35,062 nt of DNA, from contig NZ_CABPSQ010000023.1 in NCBI RefSeq assembly GCF_902459775.1, forward strand, positions 1 to 35,062. The letters are read 5' to 3'. Positions within the stretch are counted from its first letter, which is position 1; every line of letters begins with the position of its first letter. The position numbers and the translations under genes are program-made. Of the stretch, positions 34,945 through 35,062 are shown piece after piece. The notes below the pieces were generated by a model. That model saw only the letters and a list, made by a program, of their open reading frames with translations, had not been told where the DNA came from and did not search any database. The DNA is from Pandoraea captiosa (GTDB lineage: Bacteria; Pseudomonadota; Gammaproteobacteria; Burkholderiales; Burkholderiaceae).

Positions 34945-34974
34945 ACAAAAAAGGCTGCAAGCGTCGCAGCCTTC
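34945..34974 (-). terminator. Terminator of the second tRNA-Lys gene
   Basis: AAGGCTGC...GCAGCCTT (stem 8 bp) with a run of six T on the leftward transcript. It lies between the two tRNA genes. Confidence 0.65.
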
Positions 34975-34985
34975 TCGTGATGCTT

Positions 34986-35061
34986 TGGTGGGGCGTGAGT
35001 GACTCGAACACTCGACCTACGGATTAAGAGTCCGCTGCTCTACCAACTGAGCTAACGCCCC
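34986..35061 (-). tRNA. tRNA-Lys(CTT), copy 2
   Basis: Identical over 76 bases to copy 1, with CCA encoded and anticodon CTT. Its 5' end is one base from the end of the window. The two copies have separate terminators, so each may be an independent unit or a tandem duplication. Confidence 0.92.
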
Positions 35062-35062
35062 G

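Overview
The window reads as chromosomal DNA of a high-GC betaproteobacterium of the Burkholderiaceae, most likely Pandoraea or a close relative. The evidence is the gene families and protein sequences: PurT, PdxY, a second EF-G, S-formylglutathione hydrolase, a BVMO cluster, and very many 9-12 bp tandem repeats between genes. The genus is inferred; no database search was possible.

Layout. (1) 1-490 is the end of an integrated element. It has no supportable gene and finishes at a 50-bp 3' half of a tRNA-His, a typical attachment-site duplicate. (2) 603-5595 is a leftward operon of visibly lower GC for surface-sugar modification: WbqC-family protein, ArnC/GtrB-like membrane glycosyltransferase, PurN-like formyltransferase, SAM methyltransferase, WecE-type sugar aminotransferase, four-helix EamA/SMR transporter, then a decayed methyltransferase. 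Together they look able to make an N-formylated 4-amino-4,6-dideoxyhexose, load it on undecaprenyl phosphate and flip it, in parallel with the Arn system. (3) 5967-7438 holds three small hypothetical genes and a candidate structured RNA. (4) 7722-14194 holds a NUDIX/metallo-beta-lactamase fusion and a leftward SDR - Baeyer-Villiger-type monooxygenase - alpha/beta hydrolase operon with a divergent TetR regulator. (5) 14403-20316 holds purT, a cold-shock gene, a secreted very basic protein with a TTG start, a GAF/DUF484-GGDEF protein behind a possible Fur box, and an AEC transporter with its GntR regulator.

(6) 20535-25224 is accessory DNA read leftward. A regulator with two complete winged-helix domains is followed by a GH18 chitinase without a signal peptide and, overlapping it by 4 bp, a holin-like membrane protein; several tiny membrane-protein genes follow. 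This resembles a minimal holin-assisted chitinase export module. (7) 25546-33569 is mostly core: fghA, pdxY, a second fusA, a methyl-accepting chemotaxis protein, and a conserved-looking pair of an Asp-box beta-propeller with a MoaD/ThiS-like protein. (8) 33931-35061 ends with a hypothetical gene, a glycine-zipper lipoprotein and two identical tRNA-Lys genes, each with its own terminator.

Short tandem repeats (9-12 bp units, 2.5-5 copies, all different in sequence) sit mostly just downstream of stop codons and are the main non-coding pattern of the window.
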